NCBI GenBank assembly: GCA_020634235.1
Contig: JACKCB010000003.1
Span: 62,001-126,000 of the forward strand
Length of the DNA stretch: 64,000 bases
Source: Ardenticatenaceae bacterium
GTDB taxonomy: Bacteria > Chloroflexota > Anaerolineae > Promineifilales > Promineifilaceae
Direction of reading: 5' to 3'
Part shown: piece after piece, positions 24,295 through 33,494 of the stretch
Numbering within the stretch: the first letter of the stretch is position 1
Layout: each line of letters opens with the position of its first letter
Position numbers and translations under genes: made by a program
The notes under the pieces: model-generated
What the model was told of the DNA's origin: nothing
Database searches by the model: none
Seen by the model: the letters and a program-made list of their open reading frames with translations, nothing else

Positions 24295-25875
24295 ATGATT
24301 TTGGACGTTGTTGCCAACAGCTTGAATGAGCATACGGTCCGCGCCAGGGTGTGGCGCGCCCGGCTGTTCTCGGCCGGCTGGTTGGGAACCACGCTGCTGC
24401 TGGCCTTGCTGATGGGCCTGTTCATGGTGCGGGGCGAGGCCAGCGTCGCTTCTTTGCTCTGGCTGGCATATCTGGCTGGTATTGTGGCCATCCTGTACCG
24501 GCCGCGTTATGGGCTGTATCTCATCATCTTCCTGGCGCTGGTTGGTGATGCCTCGCTGATGCCCTGGTATCCCTTTGTCAAGAACTTCTCCAGCCGTGAG
24601 TCGCTGCTCTTCGTCAACGATGCGCTCGTGATCAGTCCCATGGAATCTTACCTGGTTCTGATGTTGATCTCCTGGCTGGGGCGGGGGGCTATCCAGCGCA
24701 AGATCCAGTTCTATGTCAGCGATCTGTTCTGGCCGGCCATGCTGTTCCTGGGTTTTGCTATCTTGGGTCTGATCTATGGCCTGGGCACAGGCGGTAACCC
24801 GAACATTGGCCTGTGGGAGATCCGCCCCATTTTCTACCTGGTCTTGATGATGATCTTGACCAGCAATTTGCTGGAGCGGCGCGAGCACGTGACCAATCTT
24901 GTGTGGGCGGCGATGCTGGCCATATTTGTGGAAAGTCTGGTTGGCGATTGGTTCTTCCTGGTCACATTGGGAGCCAGCCTGGGTGGCGTGCAAGCCATTA
25001 CTGAACATGGGGCGGCCATTCACATGAACACGATGTTTTTGTTGGCCATGGCCCTGTGGATCTTTGACTCGACCCCAGCCAGGCGACTGCTGCTGGCGTT
25101 GATGAGCCTGGTCGTCATGCTCACCTACATTGCCACGCAGCGCCGGGCAGCGTTCCTGACGCTGGCCATTGCCTTGCCGCTGCTGGCTATCTTTCTTTAC
25201 CGGCAGAACCGGCGTGCTTTTTGGGTCCTTGTCCCGGCCGGGGGCATCATCGCCCTGGCTTACATCGCCACCTTCTGGAACAACCCTGGTGCCCTCGGGT
25301 TGCCCGCCCAGGCTGTAAAGTCAGTGATCGCCCAGAATCAGGCCAGCGCCGGCGACCAGGCCTCAAACATCTACCGGGAAATCGAAAACGTCAATACCGG
25401 CTTCACCATCCACCAGCACCCGCTGACGGGTGTCGGTTTTGGGCAGAAGTTCTACTTCATTGTGCCCCTACCAGACATTAGCTTCTTTTTATGGTGGGAG
25501 TATATGCCCCACAATTCCATCATTTGGATCTGGCTCAAAATGGGCGTAGGCGGTTTTGTGGCCATGCTCTACCTGGTGGGCCTGACGCTGCTGGTGGGTG
25601 TGCGGGTACTGCTGCGCATGCCGCGCGATGAGATGAGTGCCATTGCCCTGGTGGCCACGCTGTATGTGGTCATGCATTTCATCTACGCTTACGCGGATAT
25701 TTCTTGGGATGCGCAAAGCATGTTGTATATGGGCATGATGATGGGCATACTGGCCAGCCTGGAACGGATCGTGGCCCGGCCGGTGCCCCCGCACCCCAAA
25801 CGATGGCCCTGGCAGCCTGATCCTGTTCCCCCGGCCGGGCTGCTGCCCATCCCCAACGAGGTAGAACGTGGCTAA
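24295..25875 (+). CDS. Wzy/O-antigen-ligase-like polysaccharide polymerase
   Basis: A 526-residue polytopic protein with about twelve hydrophobic segments and a large external loop containing THQHPLTGVGFG-like sequence (FTIHQHPLTGVGFGQ) and a following HNS motif (YMPHNSIIWIW), the hallmark of the Wzy_C/WaaL family. It joins repeat units at the outer membrane face. The cytoplasmic tail is Pro-rich. It overlaps the next gene by 8 bases. Confidence 0.85.
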   Translation: MILDVVANSLNEHTVRARVWRARLFSAGWLGTTLLLALLMGLFMVRGEASVASLLWLAYLAGIVAILYRPRYGLYLIIFLALVGDASLMPWYPFVKNFSSRESLLFVNDALVISPMESYLVLMLISWLGRGAIQRKIQFYVSDLFWPAMLFLGFAILGLIYGLGTGGNPNIGLWEIRPIFYLVLMMILTSNLLERREHVTNLVWAAMLAIFVESLVGDWFFLVTLGASLGGVQAITEHGAAIHMNTMFLLAMALWIFDSTPARRLLLALMSLVVMLTYIATQRRAAFLTLAIALPLLAIFLYRQNRRAFWVLVPAGGIIALAYIATFWNNPGALGLPAQAVKSVIAQNQASAGDQASNIYREIENVNTGFTIHQHPLTGVGFGQKFYFIVPLPDISFFLWWEYMPHNSIIWIWLKMGVGGFVAMLYLVGLTLLVGVRVLLRMPRDEMSAIALVATLYVVMHFIYAYADISWDAQSMLYMGMMMGILASLERIVARPVPPHPKRWPWQPDPVPPAGLLPIPNEVERG

Positions 25876-26437
25876 ACTGCGCCAGGTGCTGCAGCAAGAA
25901 CTGGCCGGTCTCCATCCCCGTTTGCGACTAGCACAGCTTCTATTGTGGCCACTGCCGGCCAATACCAGCAGCCACCTGCGGCGCGCCGTGTTGGCCGGCC
26001 TCGGCTTTGACATTGGTCAGGGCACCCGGCTCTTGGACATGCCAACCATCACCGGCCACAAAAAACTGGCTCAGTACCTGAGCATCGGCCGGCATTGCCA
26101 GCTTGGCACCGGCTGCTACTTTGAACTGGGCGCACCGATCCGGATCGGCGACGGTGTGGTGCTAGAGCACCAGGTCCTGCTGATGACCACCAGCCACGAG
26201 ATTGGCCTGAGCGTGCGGCGAGCGGATCTGGCCTACGCCCGGCCGGTGACCATCGCAGATGGCGCCCGGCTGGGTGCGCGCAGCACCATTCTGCCCGGCG
26301 TGACCATCGGTGCCGGCGCCGTTGTGGCCGCCGGTGCGCTGGTGAACAAGGACGTCTTGCCCCATACCACCGTCGCCGGTATCCCGGCCAAGATCGTCCG
26401 CGAAACGGCAGACAGCCTGCCTGACCACGTTGCCTAA
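25868..26437 (+). CDS. Hexapeptide acyltransferase (left-handed beta-helix)
   Basis: A 189-residue LbH protein similar to colanic-acid and maltose O-acetyltransferases. Hexapeptide repeats run from about residue 75 to 175 (IGDGVVLEHQVLL, IADGARLGARSTILPGVTIGAGAVVAAGALVNKDV), ending with the typical VAGIPAKIV. A conserved His lies in TTSHEIG. The GTG start at 25868 follows GAGG and overlaps the previous stop. It probably O-acetylates the repeat unit. Confidence 0.88.
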   Translation: MAKLRQVLQQELAGLHPRLRLAQLLLWPLPANTSSHLRRAVLAGLGFDIGQGTRLLDMPTITGHKKLAQYLSIGRHCQLGTGCYFELGAPIRIGDGVVLEHQVLLMTTSHEIGLSVRRADLAYARPVTIADGARLGARSTILPGVTIGAGAVVAAGALVNKDVLPHTTVAGIPAKIVRETADSLPDHVA

Positions 26438-26536
26438 ACCCACCAGGTAACCGGTGCATCTTCCCTATGGCAGGCTGGTTTGCAGGCCCATAGGTTGGGT
26501 GTGCCCCCGGCCGGGCGCGGACAAAATTAGAGGATC

Positions 26537-27520
26537 ATGCGCGAACACTTCGCCAATCGCAATGTGCTAATCACCGGCGGCCTGGGCTTCATTGGCTCCA
26601 ATCTGGCCGCGCGCCTGGTTGACCTGGGTGCGCACGTTACCCTGGTCGACAGCCTCATCCCCGAGTACGGTGGCAACCTCCACAACATCGCCGGCATTGC
26701 CGGCCAGGTGCGCGTGAATATCTCCGACGTGCGCGATGAGCACAGCATGCCATACCTGGTGCAGGGGCAGGATTACCTCTTCAACCTGGCAGGCCAGACC
26801 AGCCACATGGACTCCATGCAAAACCCCTTTGCCGACCTGGAGATCAACTGCCGTGCCCAACTCTCCATCCTGGAGACGTGCCGCAAAGTGAACCCCCAGA
26901 TTCGCATAGTCTTTGCCAGCACGCGCCAGATCTATGGCAAACCCGATTACTTGCCGGTGGACGAAAAGCATTTGCTCCGGCCGGTGGATGTTAACGGCAT
27001 CAATAAAATGGCCGGCGAGTGGTATCATATCCTCTACAGTAACGTTTACGGGATCAGCGCCTGTGCCCTGCGCCTTACCAACACCTATGGACCACGAATG
27101 CGCATCAAAGACGCCCGGCAAACCTTCTTGGGTATCTGGATACGCCGGCTGCTAGAAGGCCAGCCCTTTGAAGTGTGGGGCGGCGAGCAGTTGCGTGATT
27201 TTTCTTACGTTGATGATGCCGTAGACGCCTTCTTGCTGGCCGCAGTCAGCCAGGAAGCCACCGGCCACGTCTTCAACCTGGGCGGCGCGCCCATCATCAG
27301 CCTCCGGGAGCTGGCCGATCTCCTGGTGACGACCGCCGGCCGGGGTAACTATCAGGTGCGTAGTTATCCACCAGAGCGCCAGCGCATCGATATCGGCGAT
27401 TATTATGCCGATGACACGCGCATTCGCCAGGTGCTGGGCTGGCGGCCACGTGTTTCGCTGGCTGATGGGTTGGCGCGCACCCTGGCCTACTACGAACAGG
27501 CCTTCCCATACTACCTTTGA
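26537..27520 (+). CDS. NAD-dependent sugar epimerase/dehydratase (extended SDR)
   Basis: A 327-residue protein. Cofactor motif GGLGFIGSNLA (about 14-24), later STRQIYGKP and the long C-terminal sugar-binding half with RDFSYVDDAVDAFLLA. The usual Y-x-x-x-K is NGINK, with Asn at the Tyr place, a pattern seen in one subgroup of nucleotide-sugar SDRs. It probably interconverts or dehydrates an NDP-sugar for the polymer. The substrate is unknown. Confidence 0.85.
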   Translation: MREHFANRNVLITGGLGFIGSNLAARLVDLGAHVTLVDSLIPEYGGNLHNIAGIAGQVRVNISDVRDEHSMPYLVQGQDYLFNLAGQTSHMDSMQNPFADLEINCRAQLSILETCRKVNPQIRIVFASTRQIYGKPDYLPVDEKHLLRPVDVNGINKMAGEWYHILYSNVYGISACALRLTNTYGPRMRIKDARQTFLGIWIRRLLEGQPFEVWGGEQLRDFSYVDDAVDAFLLAAVSQEATGHVFNLGGAPIISLRELADLLVTTAGRGNYQVRSYPPERQRIDIGDYYADDTRIRQVLGWRPRVSLADGLARTLAYYEQAFPYYL

Positions 27521-27547
27521 CTGGCAACCCGCCATCCGGAGACCAAA

Positions 27548-28681
27548 ATGACCACTGCCATGCGCATAATGCCGGCCAACCCGGCCGCGAGCTACCAGGC
27601 CCACAAGGCGGCCATCGATGCCGCCATCCACCGGGTGTTGGACAGCGGCTGGTATATCTTGGGGGAGGAGGTGGCCGCCTTTGAAGCGGAATATGCTGCC
27701 TGGTTGGGTGTTAGCGACGTGATTGGCGTGGCCAACGGTACGGATGCCCTGGAGCTGGCGCTGCGCGCTGGCGGTGTGGGGCCGGGTGATGCTGTTTTTA
27801 CGGTGTCCAACACGGCGGTGGCCACGGTTGCGGCCATTGAGCTGGTGGGTGCCCGGCCGGTGTTCGTGGATGTGGATGAAGCGACCTTCACCCTCTCCCC
27901 GGCCGGGTTGGCACAGGCGATCCACCAGGTACACAGCGGCCGCTTTCCCCAGTTGGGCCGGCCCAAAGCGATCATCGCCGTTCACCTGTATGGTCACCCG
28001 GCCGGGATGCCGGCCATTCTCGATATCGCCCGCCGCCACCAGCTTCTCGTCATCGAAGATTGCGCCCAGGCCCACGGCGCAGCTCTAAACGGTCGCCAGG
28101 TGGGCAGCATGGGCGACATCGCTGCCTACAGCTTCTACCCCACCAAGAACCTGGGCGCGCTGGGTGATGGCGGCGCAGTGGCCACCAACAACCCCGAACT
28201 GGCCGATAACGTCCGCCTGCTGCGCCAGTATGGCTGGCGCGAGCGCTACATCAGCCTTGTCCCCGGCCTCAACTCCCGCCTGGACCCGCTCCAGGCCGCC
28301 GTGCTGCGGGTGAAACTACCCTACCTGGCCCAGGACAACCGGCAGCGCCGGGCCTGGGCCGCCCTTTACGCCGAAACGTTGGCCGGTGCCGGCGTTATTC
28401 TGCCGCGCGAAGCGCCCGGCGCAAGCCATGTCTACCACCAATACGTGATCCGTGCCCCGCAGCGCGACGCCTTGCAAAGGCGGCTGCAAGCCCATGGCAT
28501 CGGCACCCAGGTTCTCTACCCGGTGCCCATTCACCAGCAGCCCGCCTATGCGGGGCGCATACCGCTGGTCACCCCCCTGCCCACTACCGAGGCGCTAGCC
28601 CACGAGATCCTATCCCTGCCCATCTACCCCGAACTAACCGCTGATGAGATTCGGGCGACCGCCCAGTTGATAAGAGGATGA
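27548..28681 (+). CDS. DegT/DnrJ/EryC1 family sugar aminotransferase
   Basis: A 377-residue PLP enzyme of the DegT family. The Schiff-base Lys is in SFYPTKNLGALGDGGAV and the cofactor aspartate in VIEDCAQAHGA. It transfers an amino group to a keto-sugar nucleotide, consistent with the epimerase/dehydratase next to it. GGAG is 6 bases before the ATG. It shares an ATGA overlap with the following glycosyltransferase gene. Confidence 0.93.
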   Translation: MTTAMRIMPANPAASYQAHKAAIDAAIHRVLDSGWYILGEEVAAFEAEYAAWLGVSDVIGVANGTDALELALRAGGVGPGDAVFTVSNTAVATVAAIELVGARPVFVDVDEATFTLSPAGLAQAIHQVHSGRFPQLGRPKAIIAVHLYGHPAGMPAILDIARRHQLLVIEDCAQAHGAALNGRQVGSMGDIAAYSFYPTKNLGALGDGGAVATNNPELADNVRLLRQYGWRERYISLVPGLNSRLDPLQAAVLRVKLPYLAQDNRQRRAWAALYAETLAGAGVILPREAPGASHVYHQYVIRAPQRDALQRRLQAHGIGTQVLYPVPIHQQPAYAGRIPLVTPLPTTEALAHEILSLPIYPELTADEIRATAQLIRG

Positions 28682-29772
28682 CCCAAGTCACCTTTGTCAT
28701 GGAGCAGCATATTGGGCACCGCACCTACTACGAGAACTTGCGGCGCGCCGTCGACAACGACCCCCGGCTCCAGCCCACCTGGATCGAAGTAACCTACCAT
28801 GACCCGGCCGGCCGGTGGTACCGGCTGCCGGGGCTGCCGGCGTCCTGGCGAGGTTCGCTAACCGGCCGGGACCAGGTGCGTCGTGGTTTGCGGCAGCAGC
28901 CCTATGAGGTGGCCTTCTTCAACACCCAGGTACCGGCCGCCCTGGCGGGTCGCCAGGTCCAGCGCCGGCCCTACCTGCTCAGCACCGACATCACGCCGCG
29001 CCAGTATGACGCCATGGCTGCGCAGTATGGCCACCGGCCGGACCCGGATAGCTGGTTCAGCCGCTACAAGCATCGGGTGAACTGCCATCTCTTCCAGCAG
29101 GCAGCCTGCCTCTTACCCTGGTCCACCTGGGTGCGCCAATCGCTGGTGGCCGACTATGGGGTAGACCCCGGCCGGGTAGAGATTGTGCCGCCGGGTATAG
29201 ACCTGGACCTCTGGCAGCCAGGTCCGCCGCGTGAAGCTGCCGGGCCGCTGCGTATCCTTTTTGTGGGCGGCGATCTTTACCGCAAAGGAGGCGCACTGCT
29301 GCTGGAGGCCTTCCGGTCCCTCCCGGCCGGGTTGGCCACCCTAACCCTGGTAACTCGCGCCACCGACCTGGCCGGCCAGCCCGGTATCACCGTTTACAAC
29401 CATCTTCAGCCCAACTCAGCGGAACTGATTGACCTATACCGGCAGAGCGACGTCTTTGTACTGCCCACGCAGGCCGAGGCTTTTGGCATCGCAGCCATCG
29501 AGGCCAGTGCCAGCGGCCTGCCGGTCATTGCCACTGCCACTGGCGGGCTGGTCGATATTGTCCTGCCGGGGCAGAGCGGCTTCCTGATCCAGCCCGATGA
29601 CCCAGCATCCCTGGCCCGCCATCTACGCTTTTTGGCCGGGCATCCGGTGGAACGCCACCAGATGGGCCAGGTGGGGCGGGAACGGACCCGCGCGCTTTTT
29701 GATGCCCGGCGCAACGCTGCCCGCGTGGTGGCGTTATTGTTCGCCGCACTACGGAAGGGGAGAAATCGATGA
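28678..29772 (+). CDS. GT4-type glycosyltransferase
   Basis: A 364-residue GT-B enzyme. The C-terminal half carries the GT4 pattern: VGGDLYRKGGALLLEAF, then QAEAFGIAAIEASASGLPVIATATGG with the E-x7-E pair. The N-terminus (EQHIGHRTYYENLRRAV) is closely echoed by the product of 32379-33494, indicating paralogy. It overlaps neighbours on both sides by ATGA. Confidence 0.9.
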   Translation: MTQVTFVMEQHIGHRTYYENLRRAVDNDPRLQPTWIEVTYHDPAGRWYRLPGLPASWRGSLTGRDQVRRGLRQQPYEVAFFNTQVPAALAGRQVQRRPYLLSTDITPRQYDAMAAQYGHRPDPDSWFSRYKHRVNCHLFQQAACLLPWSTWVRQSLVADYGVDPGRVEIVPPGIDLDLWQPGPPREAAGPLRILFVGGDLYRKGGALLLEAFRSLPAGLATLTLVTRATDLAGQPGITVYNHLQPNSAELIDLYRQSDVFVLPTQAEAFGIAAIEASASGLPVIATATGGLVDIVLPGQSGFLIQPDDPASLARHLRFLAGHPVERHQMGQVGRERTRALFDARRNAARVVALLFAALRKGRNR

Positions 29773-30638
29773 ATCAACATCCTCGTTATTTGTTCTTAGT
29801 CCTGGTGTTGGGACTGCTTATCACCGCCTGCCGCTCGCCTTTGTCGGGCAGCGGCGACCAGGCGCAAGCCTTTGCGACACCGACCGTGCATGCGCTGTTT
29901 GCCGGTTCACCCTCTGCCCTGGACGCCGCAACCTGGGAGCCGTCCCCGGCCGGGGAAGTGCCCACCATTGCCCCCATCTTCGCCAACTCACCGACCGAGC
30001 CACCCACGGCGCAGGCGGCCACCGCCACGCCAGACGGCGCGCCGGCCACCCCCATGCCCCAGCCCACGCTGGACGCCACCCAGCTTGTCACCGTCACCAT
30101 CTACGGCGACAGCATCAACCCGGCCTGGACGCTGAACAACAGCGTGGGAGTGACGTACAGCTTGTTCGATGCCACTAATCCGCACAGCGGGTTGTATGCC
30201 CTGGCCGTGTCCCCGACGCTGGCCCAGGGCCAACTGGCCTTTGCTGTGCGCGAAGATGCCGTGGTGCAGTATCCGCGTGACCAGGTGTATGCGGTACGTT
30301 TCTGGCTGGGCAGCGGCGATGGGCTTATCGAGACCGATGACCTGGCGGTGTCCATCCTGGGCAGCAACCAGTATCCCTATTGGGTGGCCGGGGATACGTC
30401 GGTGCAGAACGCGGCCGATTTGCCCACTTTCTCCCAGACGCGCCTCTATTTCCTGGGGGTAAACACCGATATCCCGCCGCAAACCTGGGTACCCATTGAG
30501 ATTGTTCTGGACGAACTGCTGTATGATCCCGATTATGCCTATGTGGTCGGCATCTGGCTTTACCACGATGACCTGCCACAGCCTTACTACATCGATAACC
30601 TGCAATTGCTTCTCCTGGCGGATGCGGAGACACGTTAG
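29769..30638 (+). CDS. Lipoprotein with carbohydrate-binding-like domain
   Basis: A 289-residue protein with signal peptide and lipobox LLITAC, a Pro/Thr/Ala-rich linker, then a beta-rich domain from about residue 110 ending YYIDNLQLLLL, the pattern of CBM/jelly-roll domains (YxDNLxL). It may bind the polymer at the cell surface alongside the GH44 lipoprotein encoded next. Assignment of the domain is by general resemblance. Confidence 0.65.
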   Translation: MNQHPRYLFLVLVLGLLITACRSPLSGSGDQAQAFATPTVHALFAGSPSALDAATWEPSPAGEVPTIAPIFANSPTEPPTAQAATATPDGAPATPMPQPTLDATQLVTVTIYGDSINPAWTLNNSVGVTYSLFDATNPHSGLYALAVSPTLAQGQLAFAVREDAVVQYPRDQVYAVRFWLGSGDGLIETDDLAVSILGSNQYPYWVAGDTSVQNAADLPTFSQTRLYFLGVNTDIPPQTWVPIEIVLDELLYDPDYAYVVGIWLYHDDLPQPYYIDNLQLLLLADAETR

Positions 30639-30677
30639 CTGCCCCGGCCGGGCAGGGCAGCCGAGAGAGGATAGCCT

Positions 30678-32357
30678 ATGAAGCGCAAGTCATCGCGGCT
30701 GCCGGTTAGCCTGCTATTGGGCTGGTTGCTGCTGGGGGGCCTGGTTGGGTGTGGCGCGCCGGCCACCCCGGCCGGGACCAACGCCCCGCCCACCATCGCC
30801 GCCATTTTCCAGGACGAGACCGGCCCCTCGCCAACCCCGGCCGGGGCCACGCCGTCGCCCGCAGCAAGCCCCGCCCCGGCCGCCGATGTCGTCGTCCAGG
30901 TCGATGTGAACCGTGACGTGTGGCCCATCAGCCCCCTCATCTACGGCCTGTCGGAGGCGGACGCCGCCTATGCCGCCGCCGTGCGCCCCACGCTGCTCAG
31001 TTGGGGCGGCAACCCCAGCACACGCTACAACTGGCGTCTGGGCAACGCCTGGAACGCCGGCAGTGACTACCTTTACCTCAACGGCAATTATGGCGTCCCG
31101 GCCGGGGTCAATGCCGCCGATGAATTTGTGCGCTTTGCCGCCGACAACCAGATTGTGGCCCGCATGGTGGTGCCCACCCTGGGCTGGGTGGCCAGCAACG
31201 ACGACAGCGCCACCTGCTCCTTCCCCTTGCCCGGTGGCGGCTGCGGCGATGGCGACGGGGCCAACTGCGCCAACCCCATCCAGATTGCCGACCCCACCCT
31301 GGCCAACGTGCCCAGCGACGTTGACGACGTAATCGCCTGGCTGGAACACTTGCAACAAGAAGTGGGCAGCCTGCCGCAGTACGTCGCCCTGGACAATGAG
31401 CCGGAGCTGTGGGGCTACACCCATTACGATGTCCATCCCACCTGCACCACCTACCAGGAGATTCTAGACAAGTACCTGACCTATGCCAGCGCCCTGCGGG
31501 CCGCCTTCCCCAGCCTCTTGCTCACCGGCCCCATCACCTGCTGCTGGTACTACTACTGGGACTCAGCGGCCGGGCCGGCCGACAAGGCCGCCCACGGCGA
31601 CGAAGATTTCTTGCCCTGGTTCTTGCAGCAGGTGGCCGCCCACGATGCCGCCAATGGTGTGCGCACTCTGGACGTGCTGGACCTGCATTACTACCCGGAA
31701 GGGCTGTACAACAATGAGGTCGACGAGGAGACTGCTGCCTGGCGGCTGCGCAGCACGCGCTCGCTGTGGGACCCCAGCTACGTCGATGAGTCCTGGATTG
31801 CCCGGCCGGTGACCCTCCTGCCACGGATGCGTTCGCTGATAGAGACCCATTACCCCGGCACCCTGCTAGGATTGAGCGAGTGGAATTGGGGCGCGGACGA
31901 CACGATGAACGGCGCGCTGGCCATTGCCGATGTGCTGGGTATTCTGGGGCGCGAGCGGGCTGATTTTGCGGCTTACTGGCGGCAGCCGCCCCTGGACTCG
32001 CCTGGTTTCTACGCTTTTCAGCTTTACACCAACTACGATGGCGCGGGCGGCCGCTTTGGCGACACCTCGGCCTATGCCCAACCGGATGACCTGGCGCGGG
32101 TCAGCAGCTTTGCCGCGCTGGATAGCGCCAGCGGGGCCTTGCACCTGGTCCTGCTTAACAAATTGCCGAACCAGGCCCTGACCGTGCGCCTGGATCTGGC
32201 GGGCTTCCAGGCCGCCCCGGCCGGGCAGCAGTATCGCTACCAGGCGGGCCAGCGCGGCATCGAAGCCGGCAGCGTGACCCTGGCCCCGGCCGGGACCGTG
32301 CTGACCCTGCCCGCCTACAGCATCACCCACCTTGTCCTGCCCGCCGTGCAGGACTAA
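30678..32357 (+). CDS. Glycoside hydrolase family 44 lipoprotein
   Basis: A 559-residue secreted enzyme: signal with lipobox LVGC, Pro/Ala/Thr linker to about residue 70, then a GH44 (endoglucanase/xyloglucanase) catalytic barrel. The acid/base Glu lies in ALDNEPELW and the nucleophile Glu in LSEWNWGADD; YGLSEADAAYAAAVRP and RWGGN-like LSWGGNPSTRYNW are typical early blocks. A C-terminal beta-sandwich follows. Within an exopolysaccharide locus it may trim or release the polymer, implying a beta-1,4-glucan-like backbone. Confidence 0.88.
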   Translation: MKRKSSRLPVSLLLGWLLLGGLVGCGAPATPAGTNAPPTIAAIFQDETGPSPTPAGATPSPAASPAPAADVVVQVDVNRDVWPISPLIYGLSEADAAYAAAVRPTLLSWGGNPSTRYNWRLGNAWNAGSDYLYLNGNYGVPAGVNAADEFVRFAADNQIVARMVVPTLGWVASNDDSATCSFPLPGGGCGDGDGANCANPIQIADPTLANVPSDVDDVIAWLEHLQQEVGSLPQYVALDNEPELWGYTHYDVHPTCTTYQEILDKYLTYASALRAAFPSLLLTGPITCCWYYYWDSAAGPADKAAHGDEDFLPWFLQQVAAHDAANGVRTLDVLDLHYYPEGLYNNEVDEETAAWRLRSTRSLWDPSYVDESWIARPVTLLPRMRSLIETHYPGTLLGLSEWNWGADDTMNGALAIADVLGILGRERADFAAYWRQPPLDSPGFYAFQLYTNYDGAGGRFGDTSAYAQPDDLARVSSFAALDSASGALHLVLLNKLPNQALTVRLDLAGFQAAPAGQQYRYQAGQRGIEAGSVTLAPAGTVLTLPAYSITHLVLPAVQD

Positions 32358-32378
32358 CCAGCGCAAGCGAACGCAGCC

Positions 32379-33494
32379 ATGCCCTACCATATCGGTTTTA
32401 TCGTTGAACAGGCCCTGGGCCACGTAACCCACGGACAGAACTTGCAGGCCAACGTGGCCCAGGACCCGGCCGTGGTGGCCCATTGGGGGTTGCCCGCCTG
32501 GGAGACCTCCGGTTGGGCTGCGCGGCTGCCCGTTTACAGGAGCAACTGGACGGTGCGCGCCGGCTGGCGGGCGCGGCGGGCCGTGGCCGCCATACACCGG
32601 CAATCCCGCCTCGACGCGCTCTTTTTTCACACTCAGGTCACCGCTGTGCTGGCCCCAGACTGGCTGCGGCGCATCCCCTCGGTGGTGTCGCTGGACGCCA
32701 CGCCGCTGCAATATGACCGGCTGGGGGCCTACTATGCCCACGAGCCGGGGCCGGCCTGGATGGAACAGGGCAAGTACCGGCTGACCCGGCGCTGCTTTCG
32801 CCTGGCACAGCATATCGTTACCTGGTCCGACTGGGCCAGGGATGGCCTGGTGGCGGAATATGGGGTCCCGGCCGGGAAGATTACCGTCATTCCTCCAGGT
32901 GTAGACGTGGCCGCCTGGCAGCGGCCAACCCCCCGCCAACCGCATGATGGCCCGGTGAATATCTTGTTTGTGGGCGGCAACCTGGCCCGCAAAGGGGGAT
33001 TGCTGCTGCTGGAGGCGTTCCGGGCGCTGCGCCAGGCGGGGCTGGATGTGACCCTGCACCTGGTGACGCGCGACGAACTGCCCCCAGAGCCGGGCCTATC
33101 TGTCTACCGGGCGATGCAGCCCAACAGCCCCGCCCTGAAACAGCTCTACTTCGCGGCCGATATCTTCTGCCTGCCCACCTACGGCGATTGCCTGCCGATG
33201 GTGCTGTCGGAGGCGGGCGCGGCCGGGTTGCCGGCGGTGTCTACCCGCGTGGCCGCTATCCCGGAGATTGTGCTGGAGGGGGAGACTGGTTTCCTGGTCC
33301 CGGCCGGGGATTTAACCACCCTGACCGCGGTCCTGCAGCGCCTGGTGACGGACGAAGCCCTGCGGCTGCGCCAGGGGCAGCAGGCGGTGGCCGAGGTGGC
33401 CGCCCGCTATGACGCTGCCGCCAACGCCCGCCGGCTGTTGGCACTGCTCAAAGCGACGGCCGACCCCGGCCGGGTTGCCCAGGAGGCCGCATGA
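32379..33494 (+). CDS. GT4-type glycosyltransferase
   Basis: A 371-residue GT-B enzyme, paralogous to the 28678-29772 product (EQALGHVTHGQNL at the N-terminus; VGGNLARKGGLLLLEAF; DCLPMVLSEAGAAGLPAVSTRVAAIPEIV). It overlaps the next gene by an ATGA junction. It presumably adds one sugar of the repeat unit; donor and acceptor unknown. Confidence 0.9.
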   Translation: MPYHIGFIVEQALGHVTHGQNLQANVAQDPAVVAHWGLPAWETSGWAARLPVYRSNWTVRAGWRARRAVAAIHRQSRLDALFFHTQVTAVLAPDWLRRIPSVVSLDATPLQYDRLGAYYAHEPGPAWMEQGKYRLTRRCFRLAQHIVTWSDWARDGLVAEYGVPAGKITVIPPGVDVAAWQRPTPRQPHDGPVNILFVGGNLARKGGLLLLEAFRALRQAGLDVTLHLVTRDELPPEPGLSVYRAMQPNSPALKQLYFAADIFCLPTYGDCLPMVLSEAGAAGLPAVSTRVAAIPEIVLEGETGFLVPAGDLTTLTAVLQRLVTDEALRLRQGQQAVAEVAARYDAAANARRLLALLKATADPGRVAQEAA

